64,000 nt of DNA from Streptomyces sp. CNQ-509 (GCF_001011035.1 NZ_CP011492.1:6813447-6877446); one strand, 5' to 3'. Shown: positions 21,901-41,118, counted from the first letter of the stretch. Numbers and translations: made by a program. Notes: generated from the sequence alone by a model not told the origin.

Positions 21901-24730
21901 CCGGGTCACCGCGGGCGGGGGCCTGGCAGGAGCCGGCGACGCCTGGACCGTGGACCCTGCCGACAGGGACGGTCTGACCACGCTCGTCTCCTCCCTCGCC
22001 GGGCGGCTCGCCGGAACCGGAGACGAGGCCCGCCTGCGCTTCGTCCACCTGTGGAGCACCACGGCAGACCGCGCCGGCGATCCGCCGCCGGGGGAGCCGC
22101 CGACCCGCGAGCGGCTGGAGGCCGCCCGCCGCACCGGCTTCGACAGCCTCCTGGCACTCGCACAGGCACTGTCGTCCGGCGAGCGCCCCACCGCGCCCGT
22201 CACCGTCGACGTGGTGTGCCGCGGGGTGTACGACGTCACCGGCGAGGAGACGCTGCGGCCCGAGCACGCCCTGCTCCTCGGCGCCGCCACCGTCATCCCC
22301 CAGGAGACCGCCGACACCGCCTGCCGCGTCCTGGACGTCACCGGCACCGACCCCCGCGCCCCCCACGACGACGCCGTACGCGCCCTGCTCACGGCCCTGA
22401 CCGGGATGGCGGGGGAACCCGAACTCGCCCTGCGCGGCCGTCACTGGTGGCGCCGTACCTTCGCCGCCGTCCCCCTCGGGACCGACGGCACCGGCCTGCG
22501 CGACGGCGGCGTCTACCTGATCACCGGCGGGCTCGGCGGGCTCGGGCTGGCCATGGCCGAACACATCGCCGCCACCGCCGAGCGGCCCGTACTCGCCCTG
22601 CTCGGCCGGTCCGCCTTCCCCGAGCCCGGCGACTGGGACGCCCACCTCGCCGCCCACGGCGAGAACGACCCCGTCAGCCTGCGCATCCTGCGACTGCGCC
22701 GTATCCAGGACCTCGGTGCCCGCGTCCACCTCCTCCGCGCCGACATCACCGACGAGGAGCAGACCCAGCGAGCGGTACGCGAACTCCGCGCGGCCGCGGG
22801 ACCACTGAACGGTGTCGTGCACGCCGCCGGCAGCCCCTCCCGGGGGGTGATCGCCACGAAGTCCCCGGCCGACGCCGACCACGTGCTCGCCGCCAAGACC
22901 CGCGGCCTGCTCGTGCTGGACAGTGCCTGCCGTGACGGCGACCTCGACTTCATGCTGCTGTGCTCTTCGGTGACCGGCGTCCTCGGCGGACCCGGCCAGA
23001 GCGACTACGCCGCGGCCAACGCCTTCCTCGACGCGTTCGCCCAGTGGAAGCGCCGCGAGACCGCCGTCCCGGTCACGGCGATCGGCTGGGACACCTGGCA
23101 CGAGGTCGGCATGGCCGCCGGCCTCGGCGCCCGCTTCGGCGCCCCACCCGGCGCCCAGGCCGGCGGCCACCCGTTGATCCAGCGCCTCGTCCGCAGCACC
23201 CCCACGTCCCGTACCTACGCCACCGTCTTCAGCACCGCCGACAGCTGGATCGTCCGGGACCACCGCATCCAGGAACACGGGCTCGTTCCGGGTACCGCCT
23301 ACCTGGAACTGGTCCGGGCCGCCGTGGCCGAGCAGGCCGCCGGGAGAGACATCGAGATCGGCGACGTGCAGTACACGATCCCCGTCGTCGTGCCGGAAGG
23401 GCAGACCCGCGAGGTCTTCACCACCGTCGAGGAACGTGACGGCCACTGGCACTTCCTCGTACGCAGCCGGACGGGCGCGGCCTGGCACGACCACGCCAGC
23501 GGCACGGTCTCCTTCCCGGACCGCGCACCCGACACCGTGCGCGACCTCGCCGGACTCCGCGCCGCCTGCGAGGTGAAGGAGGTCCTCGACACGCAGGAGT
23601 CGATCACACTCGGCCTCGGCCTGGACCGGTTCCAGAAGGGCGGGCCCATCGAGTTCTCCTTCGGGCCGCGCTGGAACTGCATGCGCGAGATCGCGGTCGG
23701 CCCGCGGCGGGTCATGGCCACGCTGCGACTGGACGAGGAGTTCCACGGCGACCTCGACCACTACCTCCTGCACCCGGCGCTGCTCGACGCGGCCGGCGGC
23801 ACCGCCCGCGTGCACGCGCCCGGCACCTACTATCTGCCGTTCAGCTACCGGAGCCTGCGCTTTCATCACGGCCTGACCGGCACCGTCCACGCCCATGTCG
23901 AGCTGAAGGAGTCCGCCGACGCCACGGGCGAGACCAGCACGTGCGACATCGAGATCCTCGACCCCGAAGGCCGGGTCCTCGTCCGCATCGGCGACTTCAC
24001 CATCAAGCGCATCAACGACCTGGACGGTCTGCGCGACCAGATCGCCCGTGCCGCCGAGCCGCCCGCACCCGGCCACGGCACCGGCGGGGACGGCGCCGAC
24101 GAGCCGGCCGGCACCGGCATCCTGCGCACCCTGGCCGAGGGCATCACCGAGCAGCAGGGCAAGGACGCCTTCGCCCGCATCCTCGCCGCCCCGGACCTGC
24201 CCGGCCACCTCGTCGTCTCCCACCGCGACTTCACCGCGGTCCGCGACCTGGCCCGCTCCCTGACCCCCGCGCTGCTGGCCCGGGAGATGGACGAACTGGC
24301 GCCGCCCGGCGCCACCCATCCGCGCCCCCACCTGCCCACCCCCTACACGGCCCCCCGCACGCCCCGGGAACAGGCCGTCGCCGACGTGTGGCAGGAGGTG
24401 CTGGGCCTTGACCGGGTCGGCGTCGACGACGACTTCTTCGCCCTGGGCGGCCACTCCCTGGCCGCCGTGCAGATCGGCACCCGGCTGAAGTCCCGTCTCG
24501 GCACCGAACTCGACCTGCGCGCCTTCTTCGAACGACCCACTGTCGCCCACACCGTCGAGGTCCTGGACTCCCGCGCGGGCGCCCCGGCCGGCGGCCCGGA
24601 CGACGCGATCGAAGTCCTGGCCCGGGACGGAGCCGACGGCACGGACCTCGACGCGCTCGCTCACCTCACCGACGACGAGGTCGAGGCCCGGCTGCGCGCA
24701 CTGCTGGCCGCGGAGGGAGACGAGTCGTGA
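18989..24730 (+). CDS. type I PKS: KS-AT-KR-DH-ACP (serine-extending module)
   Basis: This is a 1,913-aa module. The GTG at 18989 overlaps the NRPS stop; a second in-frame GTG at 18998 is equally possible. KS (Cys196 in 'QTACSTS') is of the type that accepts peptidyl chains. AT has 'GHSVGE' and HAFH (744-747), so malonyl-CoA. KR ('ITGGLGGLG' near 1175, 'SDYAAANAF') comes before DH, an order known from some hybrid modules. In DH the active His is 1425 ('DHRIQEHGLVPG'): the Gly of HxxxGxxxxP is Glu, and the Asp motif reads 'HPALLDAAGG'. The carrier domain is PCP-like ('LGGHSL'), and the end ('LTDDEVEARLRALL') looks like a docking tail. The module would convert Ser plus malonate to 4-amino-5-hydroxy-2-pentenoate; loss of the 5-hydroxyl would give 4-amino-2,4-pentadienoate. 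Confidence 0.94.
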
Positions 24731-24794
24731 GGGGTTCCCACGGACCGGACCGACACCGCGGCGTCACCGACGCGCCGACCCCGGGAGAGCGCGT

Positions 24795-25544
24795 ATGAGC
24801 GACTGTTCCCCGACTCCCGTCGCCCTGGTGGCGGGGGGCTCGCGCGGCATAGGGCGGGCCGTCGCCCTGCGGCTCGCCCGGGACGGCTACGACATCGCCG
24901 TCTGCTACGCCTCCGACGACTCCGCCGCCCGCGGGGTGGAGAAGGACATATCCGCCACCGGCCGCCGCGCCCTGGTCCGGCGCACCGACGTCGCCGACCC
25001 CGATGCCGTCGAGGCGTTCGTCGACTCCGTCGAGGACACCCTCGGGCCCGTGCGTGCCGCCGTCACCTCCGCGGCCGTGCTACGCGACCAGCCCCTGAAG
25101 CTGATGGAGGACGAGGACTGGCACGACGTGCTGCGCACCAATCTCGACGGCGTCTTCCACGTCTGCCGCGCCGTCGTCGGGGACATGGTCGAACGCCGTC
25201 GCGGCGCGATCGTCACCCTGTCCTCCGTCGCCGGTCTGCACGGCAACGCGGGACAGACCAACTACGCCGCCTCCAAGGCCGGGATCGTCGGTTTCACCAA
25301 GTCCCTGGCCCGCGAGGTCGGCCGGTACGGCATCCGGGCCAACACGGTCGCACCGGGCTTCATCGCCACCGACCCCGTCCTCGCCCTGGAACCCGGCATC
25401 CGCGAGCGGTTCGAGCAGCGCATCGCTCTCGGCCGGCTCGGCCGTCCCGAAGAGGTAGCCGACCTCGTGTCGTTCCTGGTCTCGGACCGGGCGGCCTACC
25501 TCACGGGCGCCACCTTCACCATCGACGGCGGCATGGCCACCTGA
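24795..25544 (+). CDS. free-standing ketoreductase, FabG/SDR family
   Basis: This 249-aa short-chain dehydrogenase has the NADP-binding 'GGSRGIGRAVA' near residue 13, the catalytic Ser in 'TLSSVAG' and the YxxxK in 'YAASKAG'. It ends 'TGATFTIDGGMAT', typical of 3-oxoacyl-ACP reductases. It lies inside the assembly-line operon, 64 bp after the KS-AT-KR-DH-ACP gene. Module 2 makes a beta-ketone but has no KR, so this enzyme may reduce that carbonyl in trans and provide the 3-hydroxyl needed for ring closure. That role is inferred. A general FabG duplicate or a role in making the starter or crotonyl-CoA is also possible. Confidence 0.9.
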   Translation: MSDCSPTPVALVAGGSRGIGRAVALRLARDGYDIAVCYASDDSAARGVEKDISATGRRALVRRTDVADPDAVEAFVDSVEDTLGPVRAAVTSAAVLRDQPLKLMEDEDWHDVLRTNLDGVFHVCRAVVGDMVERRRGAIVTLSSVAGLHGNAGQTNYAASKAGIVGFTKSLAREVGRYGIRANTVAPGFIATDPVLALEPGIRERFEQRIALGRLGRPEEVADLVSFLVSDRAAYLTGATFTIDGGMAT

Positions 25545-25597
25545 TCCGCCGCCCCCGCCGCCGACTCCCGCCCCTCGTGAACCGGAGGATGCCGACC

Positions 25598-25792
25598 ATG
25601 CGCATCGAAGCCGACACCGACACCTGTGTCGGCTCGGGTATGTGCGCCCTGACCACACCCGAGCTGTTCGACCAGTCGGACAAGGACGGAACAGTCGTGC
25701 TGCTGCGGTCCGTACCGACGGACGTGCAGCTCAAGGATGCCGAGGACGCGGTACGTCGCTGCCCTTCCGGCGCACTGAGCCTGACGGACTGA
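25598..25792 (+). CDS. [3Fe-4S]-type ferredoxin
   Basis: This 64-aa ferredoxin has cysteines in 'CVGSGMC' and a later 'RRCPSGAL'. The first block lacks a fourth cluster cysteine, as in Streptomyces [3Fe-4S] ferredoxins that feed cytochrome P450s. The ATG at 25598 was chosen because GGAGG at 25584-25588 lies 9 nt before it; the upstream ATG at 25589 directly abuts that site. The likely partner is the P450 at 36271. No ferredoxin reductase is in the cluster, so a housekeeping one would be needed. Confidence 0.92.
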   Translation: MRIEADTDTCVGSGMCALTTPELFDQSDKDGTVVLLRSVPTDVQLKDAEDAVRRCPSGALSLTD

Positions 25793-25843
25793 CCTGCGGT
25801 CCGCCCCATGCCCGGCGGCCGCGAGACGAAGGAGGACGGAAAG

Positions 25844-26602
25844 GTGCGCAACCCGTGGTTCGGCCGCAACGAGCCCGGACAGGAGGCCGCGGTCCGGCTG
25901 TTCTGCCTGCCCTACGCCGGCGGCAGCGCCGCCGCCTACCGCGACTGGCACGACCTGGCGCCACCCGGCATCCAGGTCTGCCCGCTCGAACTGCCGGGCC
26001 GCGGTGGCCGCATCCTGGAGCCGCCGATGACCAGGCTGCCGCAGCTCGCGGGTGCCCTGGCCGACGCGCTCTCTCCCCACCTGGACCGGCCCTTCGCCGT
26101 GTTCGGCCACAGCATGGGCGGCCTGCTCGCGTTCGAACTGACCAGGACCCTGCGCCGCCGCAGACGGCCGCTGCCCGCCCACCTGTTCGTGTCCGCCACC
26201 GCCGCGCCTGACGTCCCCCGCACCCGGCCCCCGGTGCACCAGGCGTCCGACGCCGACGTCGTCGGCGAACTGCGCACACTCGGCGGCACTCCGCGCGAGC
26301 TGCTCGAAGACGAGGAGCTGATGAGGCTGATGTTGCCCACGATCCGGGCCGACTTCTCGGTGCTGGAGAACTACCGGTACGGCCCCGAGCCGCCGCTGCC
26401 GGTCCCCCTCACCGTGCTCGGCGGCGCCGACGACCCGCTCGTGCCCGTACCCGACCTGGAGGGCTGGCGCCGCCAGACCGACGGGGACGCCGGCCTGCGC
26501 CTCCTGCAAGGGGGGCATTTCTTCCTCCACCCCGCCGACGGCGTCATGGCAGTCATCGCCGAGGCGGTCGGCATTCCCGCATCCGCCACCCCGACCCCCT
26601 GA
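25844..26602 (+). CDS. type II thioesterase
   Basis: This 252-aa alpha/beta-hydrolase has the nucleophile elbow 'GHSMGGLLAFE', an Asp in 'GGADDPLV' and the late catalytic His in 'GGHFFLH'. Type II thioesterases remove misprimed or stalled groups from carrier domains. The GTG start at 25844 is preferred because AAGGAGG lies 8 nt upstream (25829-25835); an ATG at 25808 would add 12 residues without a good site. It is the only thioesterase in the cluster, and the last NRPS has no TE domain. A part in product release therefore cannot be excluded, but proofreading is the usual role. Confidence 0.93.
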   Translation: MRNPWFGRNEPGQEAAVRLFCLPYAGGSAAAYRDWHDLAPPGIQVCPLELPGRGGRILEPPMTRLPQLAGALADALSPHLDRPFAVFGHSMGGLLAFELTRTLRRRRRPLPAHLFVSATAAPDVPRTRPPVHQASDADVVGELRTLGGTPRELLEDEELMRLMLPTIRADFSVLENYRYGPEPPLPVPLTVLGGADDPLVPVPDLEGWRRQTDGDAGLRLLQGGHFFLHPADGVMAVIAEAVGIPASATPTP

Positions 26603-26905
26603 AGGTATTCATCCGTTCCGGAAAGGCCGGAACAGCAGAGAACAACCCGCCATTCGCCGTGCCGGCAGAAAGCGTTCAACTGGCCGCGGCGGACAGTTGA
26701 ACAGCCCAATGGCCCTGGCAGAGCACGGCGTATGACTGCGGTGGACGTGCGGTTCACCTGGTGCGAGCATGCATCGCGCCCTTCCGGTTCCTCCACTCGG
26801 CAAGGCAACCGCGCAACGGAAAACTCCCAGCAACCGGATTTCCTTCCACCGGGCCCTCGCATTCGTCTGTTCCGCGGCCGAGACCAACGATCAGGAGATT
26901 CGCGC
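26603..26905 (+). promoter_or_regulatory. internal promoter region before the last NRPS gene
   Basis: This 303-bp gap is the largest inside the assembly-line gene set and holds a StrR-type operator (26674-26702) about 200 bp before the NRPS start. The NRPS start at 26906 has AGGAG at 26893-26897. The gap splits the cluster into two transcription units, probably both under the regulator at 382. Confidence 0.6.
26674..26702. promoter_or_regulatory. StrR-type operator
   Basis: GTTCAACTG (26674-26682) and CAGTTGAAC (26694-26702) form a perfect 9-bp inverted repeat with an 11-nt spacer. The half-sites are identical to those at 3352-3380 while the spacers differ, as expected for a dimer binding site and not for a copied block. 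Confidence 0.88.
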
Positions 26906-36214
<9,309 letters not shown>

Positions 36215-36270
36215 GCGGCTCGACACCCATCCATCGGAGCCGTCAGACCGACGGCGGATTGAAGGCAGAG

Positions 36271-37464
36271 ATGACTGACGACGCGACGTGCCCGATCTCC
36301 AACGGGCTGCCCACGCTCCGGGAGCGGCCGTTCGACCCACCGGAGGCGCTACGAGCCCAGGACCCGGTCTCCCGGATGACCTTCCCTGACGGGTACGAGG
36401 GCTGGCTCGTCACCAGCTACAAGCTGGGCCGGTCGATCCTCTCCGACAAGCGGTTCAGCTCGGCCCCGACGAACAAGCACCTGGCGTTCCCGTCCAACCG
36501 TGCGGCGGACCTGGAGGCTGATATCCCCGGCCTGTTCGAGCACATGGACCCGCCGGACCACACCCGCTTCCGGCGGCAGCTCGCCGGCCAGTTCACCCTT
36601 CGCCGGATGCGCCTGCTCACGCCGCGGATCGAGGAGATCACCGCGCACTACGCCGACGCGATGCTCGCCAAGGGGGCGCCCGCGGACCTGGTCGCGGACT
36701 ACGCGGTGCCGGTGTCCTCGCAGGTGATCTGCGAACTGCTGGGCGTACCGGTCGCCGACCGGGACCGCTTCGAGGGGGACTCCGAGAAGCTGCTGAGTCT
36801 CGACGCCGAGCCGCAGGAGGTGCAGCAGGCACTCGGCGACCTCGTCGAGCTGACCGGCGAGCTGCTCGCCCGGAAGAAGGCCGAGCCGGCGGACGACGTG
36901 CTGAGCGTGCTGGTGTCGGGGGAGGAGATCAGCCTGCCGGAGTCGGTCGGCGCCACACTGCTGCTGCTCGTCGCCGGGCACGAGACCACGGCGAACATGC
37001 TGTCGCTCGGCACGTACGCGCTGCTGAGCAATCCGGATCAGATGGAACGGCTGCGTGCTGACGAGTCGCTGATGGAGGGCGCCGTCGAGGAACTTCTGCG
37101 CTACCTCACCGTGGTGCACGTAGGCGTGCAGCGCACCGCCACCGAGGACGTCGAACTCGACGGGCTGAGCCTGCGCAAGGGGGACACGGTGCTGATCCAT
37201 CTGCCCAGCGCGAACCGCGACCCCCACCAGTTCCCGGACCCGGACCGCCTCGACGTCACTCAGGGCGAGATCGGCCACCTCACCTTCAGTCACGGCATCC
37301 ACCAGTGCCTCGGGCAGCAACTGGCCCGCCTGGAGCTGCGTATCGGCTACACCACGCTGCTCCGGCGGTTCCCGGGCCTGCGGCTGGCCGCGGAGCCGGA
37401 CGAGATCCCGACGCGCTCGGACATGACCGTTTACGGCGTGCACCGGCTGCCGGTGGCGTGGTGA
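36271..37464 (+). CDS. cytochrome P450
   Basis: This 397-aa bacterial P450 has the I-helix 'AGHETT', the ExxR motif in 'VEELLRY', 'FPDPDRLDV' and the heme loop 'FSHGIHQCLGQQLA' carrying the cysteine ligand. It is full length for soluble actinomycete P450s. The ATG at 36271 starts 'MTDDATCPI', and the weak GAAGGCAGAG leader is the only ribosome-binding site seen. It lies 56 bp after the NRPS and probably uses the ferredoxin at 25598. Oxidation of the lipid chain or an amino acid of the peptide is likely, but site and timing cannot be read. Confidence 0.94.
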   Translation: MTDDATCPISNGLPTLRERPFDPPEALRAQDPVSRMTFPDGYEGWLVTSYKLGRSILSDKRFSSAPTNKHLAFPSNRAADLEADIPGLFEHMDPPDHTRFRRQLAGQFTLRRMRLLTPRIEEITAHYADAMLAKGAPADLVADYAVPVSSQVICELLGVPVADRDRFEGDSEKLLSLDAEPQEVQQALGDLVELTGELLARKKAEPADDVLSVLVSGEEISLPESVGATLLLLVAGHETTANMLSLGTYALLSNPDQMERLRADESLMEGAVEELLRYLTVVHVGVQRTATEDVELDGLSLRKGDTVLIHLPSANRDPHQFPDPDRLDVTQGEIGHLTFSHGIHQCLGQQLARLELRIGYTTLLRRFPGLRLAAEPDEIPTRSDMTVYGVHRLPVAW

Positions 37465-37507
37465 CGGGCAGCCGCGGCGGCCCGGGCGGCCCGGTACGGG
37501 CCGCCCG

Positions 37508-38767
37508 GTGACCACGACCGCGCCGGCGAAGCGCTCGCCCTTGCGCAGCGGTCAGTTCCGCAGGGTCATCGTCGCGGAGTTCGTCTCCTCGATCGGCACC
37601 CAGATGACGACACTGGCGCTGCCGTGGTTCGTGCTGACGACCACGGGCTCGCCGGCGCGGATGGGGCTGGTGTTCGTCATCCAGATCCTGCCGGTGCCGC
37701 TGCTGAGCATGCCTGCCGGCCTGCTGGTGGCCCGGTGGGGTGCCCGCCGCGTGTCCATCGTGGGCGACGCCGTCGGCGCGGTTCTGATTGCGGCTGTGCC
37801 CACTCTGTATCTGGCGGGGGCGCTGCCGTTCTGGGCGTTGCTGGTCATCGTGGCCCTCCTCGGCTGCATCGCATCGGCCTACCTGCCTTCCCAGAGGATG
37901 CTGCTGGTCGAGACCCTCGGGACGGACGAGCGGGTCGTCACCGCGGCCAACGCCCTGTTCGAGACGGCGACCTCGACGGCACGGCTGGTCGGCCCAGCGG
38001 TCGCCGGCTTCCTGATAGCCGGGTTCGGCCCGCTCCACGTGCTGTGGGTCGACGCCGCCACGTTCGCGGTCTCGGCGGTGCTCCTGCTCGGCCTGCCGCG
38101 CCGCAAACGGGCCCCGGAGCCGATGTCGGCGAGCAAGATGGGGGAGGGCCTGTCCTTCGTCCTCCGGGACCCGGTGCTCAAACGGATGTCGCTCGCCGCC
38201 TTCGGATACGGCCTGCTCATGCCGGTCGTGCTGCTCGCACTGCCGGTGATGGCCAAGAGCCGCTACGACTCCGATCCGCACGTGGTCGGATGGCTGATGG
38301 CCGCATGGGGCGGCGGAACCGCGGTGGGCACCGTCGTCGTCGCCCGGCTCGCCGACCGGATACCACCGGTGCACTTCGCGGCATGCGGCGGAGTGGGCGC
38401 AGCCGTCATGCTGTGGCTGCTGCCCTGGGACCAGCCGGCCGTGACCGCGGCACTCACGATCGGGGCCGGCTGCATGTTCCTGCCCGGGGTCACCGCGCCC
38501 GCCGTCGCGCTGCTGACACTGCGACCGCCGGAGGACCTGCGCCCGCACGTGATCCCGCTGTTCGGCGCCGCCGTCTTCGTGGCCAGCCCGATCGCCTACG
38601 GGACGGCGGGAGTGCTGTTCGAGCACCTCGCGGTGGGCACCGTCCTCGCGGCGGTCGCGGTGGGAGCGACCCTTTGCGCCCTGATACTGCTGAGCCTGGT
38701 CCGCCACCCGGAGGCCGACCCGCGCCGGGAAGCGGGCGACGGCTCCGCGGCTGGAATCACCCGGTGA
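37508..38767 (+). CDS. MFS transporter, probable product exporter
   Basis: This 419-aa membrane protein has about 12 hydrophobic segments and resembles drug-efflux MFS proteins of the MFS_3 / enterobactin-exporter-like group: an N-terminal 'LRSGQFRRVIVAEFVSSIGTQMTTLALPW', then 'RWGARRVSIVGD'. The GTG start at 37508 is 43 bp after the P450 stop. It is the last gene of the biosynthetic set, so export of or self-resistance to the product is the natural role; the substrate is inferred from position only. Confidence 0.88.
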   Translation: MTTTAPAKRSPLRSGQFRRVIVAEFVSSIGTQMTTLALPWFVLTTTGSPARMGLVFVIQILPVPLLSMPAGLLVARWGARRVSIVGDAVGAVLIAAVPTLYLAGALPFWALLVIVALLGCIASAYLPSQRMLLVETLGTDERVVTAANALFETATSTARLVGPAVAGFLIAGFGPLHVLWVDAATFAVSAVLLLGLPRRKRAPEPMSASKMGEGLSFVLRDPVLKRMSLAAFGYGLLMPVVLLALPVMAKSRYDSDPHVVGWLMAAWGGGTAVGTVVVARLADRIPPVHFAACGGVGAAVMLWLLPWDQPAVTAALTIGAGCMFLPGVTAPAVALLTLRPPEDLRPHVIPLFGAAVFVASPIAYGTAGVLFEHLAVGTVLAAVAVGATLCALILLSLVRHPEADPRREAGDGSAAGITR

Positions 38768-38835
38768 TGATGTGCGCAGCGCGGCGACCTTTGAGCGGAA
38801 GCAGCGGAAGGCCGGCACGCGCGGCTGGTGGGTGG

Positions 38836-38940
38836 GTCGATCAGCCGGCCGGCTTCCGGGCGGCGGGGCCAGGGCAGCGCCCGGCTGTGCCCGACATCGA
38901 AGAGCTCGGCGGTGACCCGGCCGATAGTCGGTCGGCACAG
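38836..38940 (-). pseudogene. serine recombinase, catalytic-domain fragment
   Basis: Minus-strand translation gives 'GRVTAELFDVGHSRALPW' followed by 'PRRPEAGRLID'. This matches the conserved stretch of large actinomycete serine recombinases around 'FFDxGHSR...RRPEAARL'. It has no start, no catalytic N-terminal region and no downstream body. An inverted partner copy lies at 42643-42753 on the plus strand. Confidence 0.75.
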
Positions 38941-39276
38941 CCGGGACGGTAGTGGTCACGTCGTCCATGACGCGGCCGGGCCGACACCGGTAGCCATGCC
39001 TCTGACAGACCGTTGGGCAAGGGCCGGCCACGGGCAGCGGGCGGCCGTTCGCCCTTGATCAGCCGTTTCGGGCTTCGGCGGCCCCGGGCGTCGGGCGTGC
39101 CGTGGGCTGATGCCGAGTTCGGTGGCGAGTTCGCTCAGGTAGTCGCGGGTCCGGGTGCGGCGTTCGTTGGCGAGTTGGTGGCGTTCGGCGGTGAGGGTGC
39201 GGGGGGCGTCGGCCACGACTCCACCTGCCCTGGCTCCGCGAACACCTCCTCAGCGTGCGTCACCCGCTGATCGGCA
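38941..39276. other. non-coding or degraded stretch
   Basis: About 340 bp between the recombinase remnant and lctP. A minus-strand frame at 38956-39216 could encode 86 aa containing 'LSELATELGISPRHAR', which has a faint HTH look. It has no recognised family and no clear ribosome-binding site, so I do not call it a gene. Confidence 0.3.
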
Positions 39277-41118
39277 TCAGCCGTCTGCGGGGCCGTCGGC
39301 AGGCACGCGTCGCCGGGCGTACACGGCCAGCGCGGTGAGAAAAGCGAGCAGCAGGGCGAGGCCGAGAGTTCCCGCGTTGAGGCCGAGGCCGTGGATGAAG
39401 ACATAGGAGAGCATGCCCGCGGCGACGCAGTAGTAGATCATCGGCAGGACCGTCTTGCGGATGAGGTGGCCCTCTTTCCCGATGAGCCCTACGGTGGCAC
39501 ACGCGGCGACGACATTGTGGACCGTGACCATGTTCCCTGCCGCGCCGCCGACCGCTTGCGTGGCCACAACCACCGTCGGACTGACATCGATCTGCTCCGC
39601 CGTCGAGAACTGGAAGAGCGAGAACATCAGGTTGCTCACCGTGTTGCTGCCCGCCACGAACGCGCCGAGCGCGCCGACCCAGGGCGCGAACATCGGCCAG
39701 GCCGAGCCGGCGAGGTCCGCCGCTCCGGTGGCGAGGGTCAGGGGCATGCTGTCCAGCCCCGTGGTGTTGAAGTCGGGGCCGGAGTTGATGAATACCCGGA
39801 CGAGAGGGACGGCGAACAGGAGCGCCACCCCCGCGGCGACGATCTGGCGACCCGCCACTCGCCACGACTCAGCAATCTCGCGGCGCTTCATGCGGAACAC
39901 CACGTAGGTGAACCCGATGGTCGCCAAGAACATGAACCCCGGTAGGAAGAGCGGTTCCACCGCCTGGGAGACTCCCGTGCCGAGAATGCCGTTCCACTCG
40001 ATCGACATCCCCGACAGCCATTCCTTGAGCGGCAATTGGGGAAGCCGGGTGAGCACGAGCAGCGAGGCCACCACCAGGTAGGGCAGCCATGCCCTGGCCA
40101 CGGGCATGTCCGTTGCGGTGGCCTCGCGCATGTCGGGCTGCACGGTGCCCGTCCACTCGGGCAGCCAGCGCTCCCGCGGAGGGAAGTCCCAGGGCCGTGC
40201 GGGTTGCAGGAAGCCGCGCCGGGTCGCGATCATGACGATGAACAGGCCGACGAGCCCGCCGAGGAGCGAGGGAAACTCCGGACCGAACAGCACCGCGACC
40301 GCCACATAGGGAACGGTCATGGCGAGCGCGGCGAACAGCGCGAAAGGCGCGATCGCCAGGCCCTCCCCGAAGCTGCGGCGGGTGCCGAAGTAGCGGGTCA
40401 GCAGGCAGACGACGAACAGCGGCACGAGAGTACCGATGATCGCGTGCAGTAGCGCGACCTGGACGGCGACCTCCGGCACGTAATCGGCCAGGACGGTACC
40501 CTCACGCTCCAGGTGGGCCTCAACGGCCGGGGAACCGCTCAGCCCGTTGTTGACACCGACGAGCATCGGCGTGCCCACGGCCCCGAAGCTCACCGGCGTG
40601 CTCTGGATGATCAGCCCCACCATCACGGCGGCCATCGCAGGGAAACCCAGGGCAAGCAGCAACGGGGCGACCACCGCCGCGGGGGTGCCGAACCCGGAAG
40701 CGCCCTCGATGAAACTGCCGAACAGCCAGCCCACGATGATCGCCTGCACCCGGCGGTCGGGGCTGATTTGGGTGAACGCCGAACGGATCGTCCGCAGGGC
40801 CCCGCTGGCGTCGAGCGTCGCCAGGAGCAACAGGGCACCGAAGACGATGTAGAGCAGGGTGAGGGCGATGATCAGCCCCTGGACCGAGGAGGCGACCACC
40901 TCGGTGGCCCCGACCTCCCAGGCCACCATGGCGATCACGACGACGAGGGCGTAGCCGGCGGGCATGGCGTAGGTGGCGGGCCAGCGCAGCCCGACGAGCA
41001 GTACCCCCACGAGCAGGATCGGGGCCAGGGCAAGGAGGCTCAGAACGGCGAGGTTGCCGGTCAGCACGGGGTGCGCCTTCCGGCGCCGCCGGTGGCGATC
41101 CAGGTGCCGGTCATCCAC
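39277..41118 (-). CDS. lctP: L-lactate permease
   Basis: This 613-aa multi-spanning membrane protein of the LctP/GlcA family imports lactate or glycolate with protons. Diagnostic segments are 'GWLFGSFIEGASGFGTPAAVVAPLLLALG' (shown here by its ends: GWLFGSF and ASGFGTP), 'IIQSTPVSFGAVGTP' and a C-terminal 'GGAAGNMVTVHNVVA'. The GTG at 41118 gives a basic cytosolic N-terminus before the first helix; the exact start is uncertain because no strong ribosome-binding site is seen. It is divergent from a GntR/FadR-type regulator, with an LldR-like operator in between. No lactate dehydrogenase gene is adjacent. This is primary carbon metabolism, unrelated to the biosynthetic cluster. Confidence 0.92.
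   Translation of the reverse strand: MDDRHLDRHRRRRKAHPVLTGNLAVLSLLALAPILLVGVLLVGLRWPATYAMPAGYALVVVIAMVAWEVGATEVVASSVQGLIIALTLLYIVFGALLLLATLDASGALRTIRSAFTQISPDRRVQAIIVGWLFGSFIEGASGFGTPAAVVAPLLLALGFPAMAAVMVGLIIQSTPVSFGAVGTPMLVGVNNGLSGSPAVEAHLEREGTVLADYVPEVAVQVALLHAIIGTLVPLFVVCLLTRYFGTRRSFGEGLAIAPFALFAALAMTVPYVAVAVLFGPEFPSLLGGLVGLFIVMIATRRGFLQPARPWDFPPRERWLPEWTGTVQPDMREATATDMPVARAWLPYLVVASLLVLTRLPQLPLKEWLSGMSIEWNGILGTGVSQAVEPLFLPGFMFLATIGFTYVVFRMKRREIAESWRVAGRQIVAAGVALLFAVPLVRVFINSGPDFNTTGLDSMPLTLATGAADLAGSAWPMFAPWVGALGAFVAGSNTVSNLMFSLFQFSTAEQIDVSPTVVVATQAVGGAAGNMVTVHNVVAACATVGLIGKEGHLIRKTVLPMIYYCVAAGMLSYVFIHGLGLNAGTLGLALLLAFLTALAVYARRRVPADGPADG

Noticed and set aside
38956..39216. Possible 86-aa minus-strand protein with a faint HTH-like segment
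   Set aside because: No ribosome-binding site, no recognised family, and it lies in a region of recombinase decay. It is described under the intergenic entry only.
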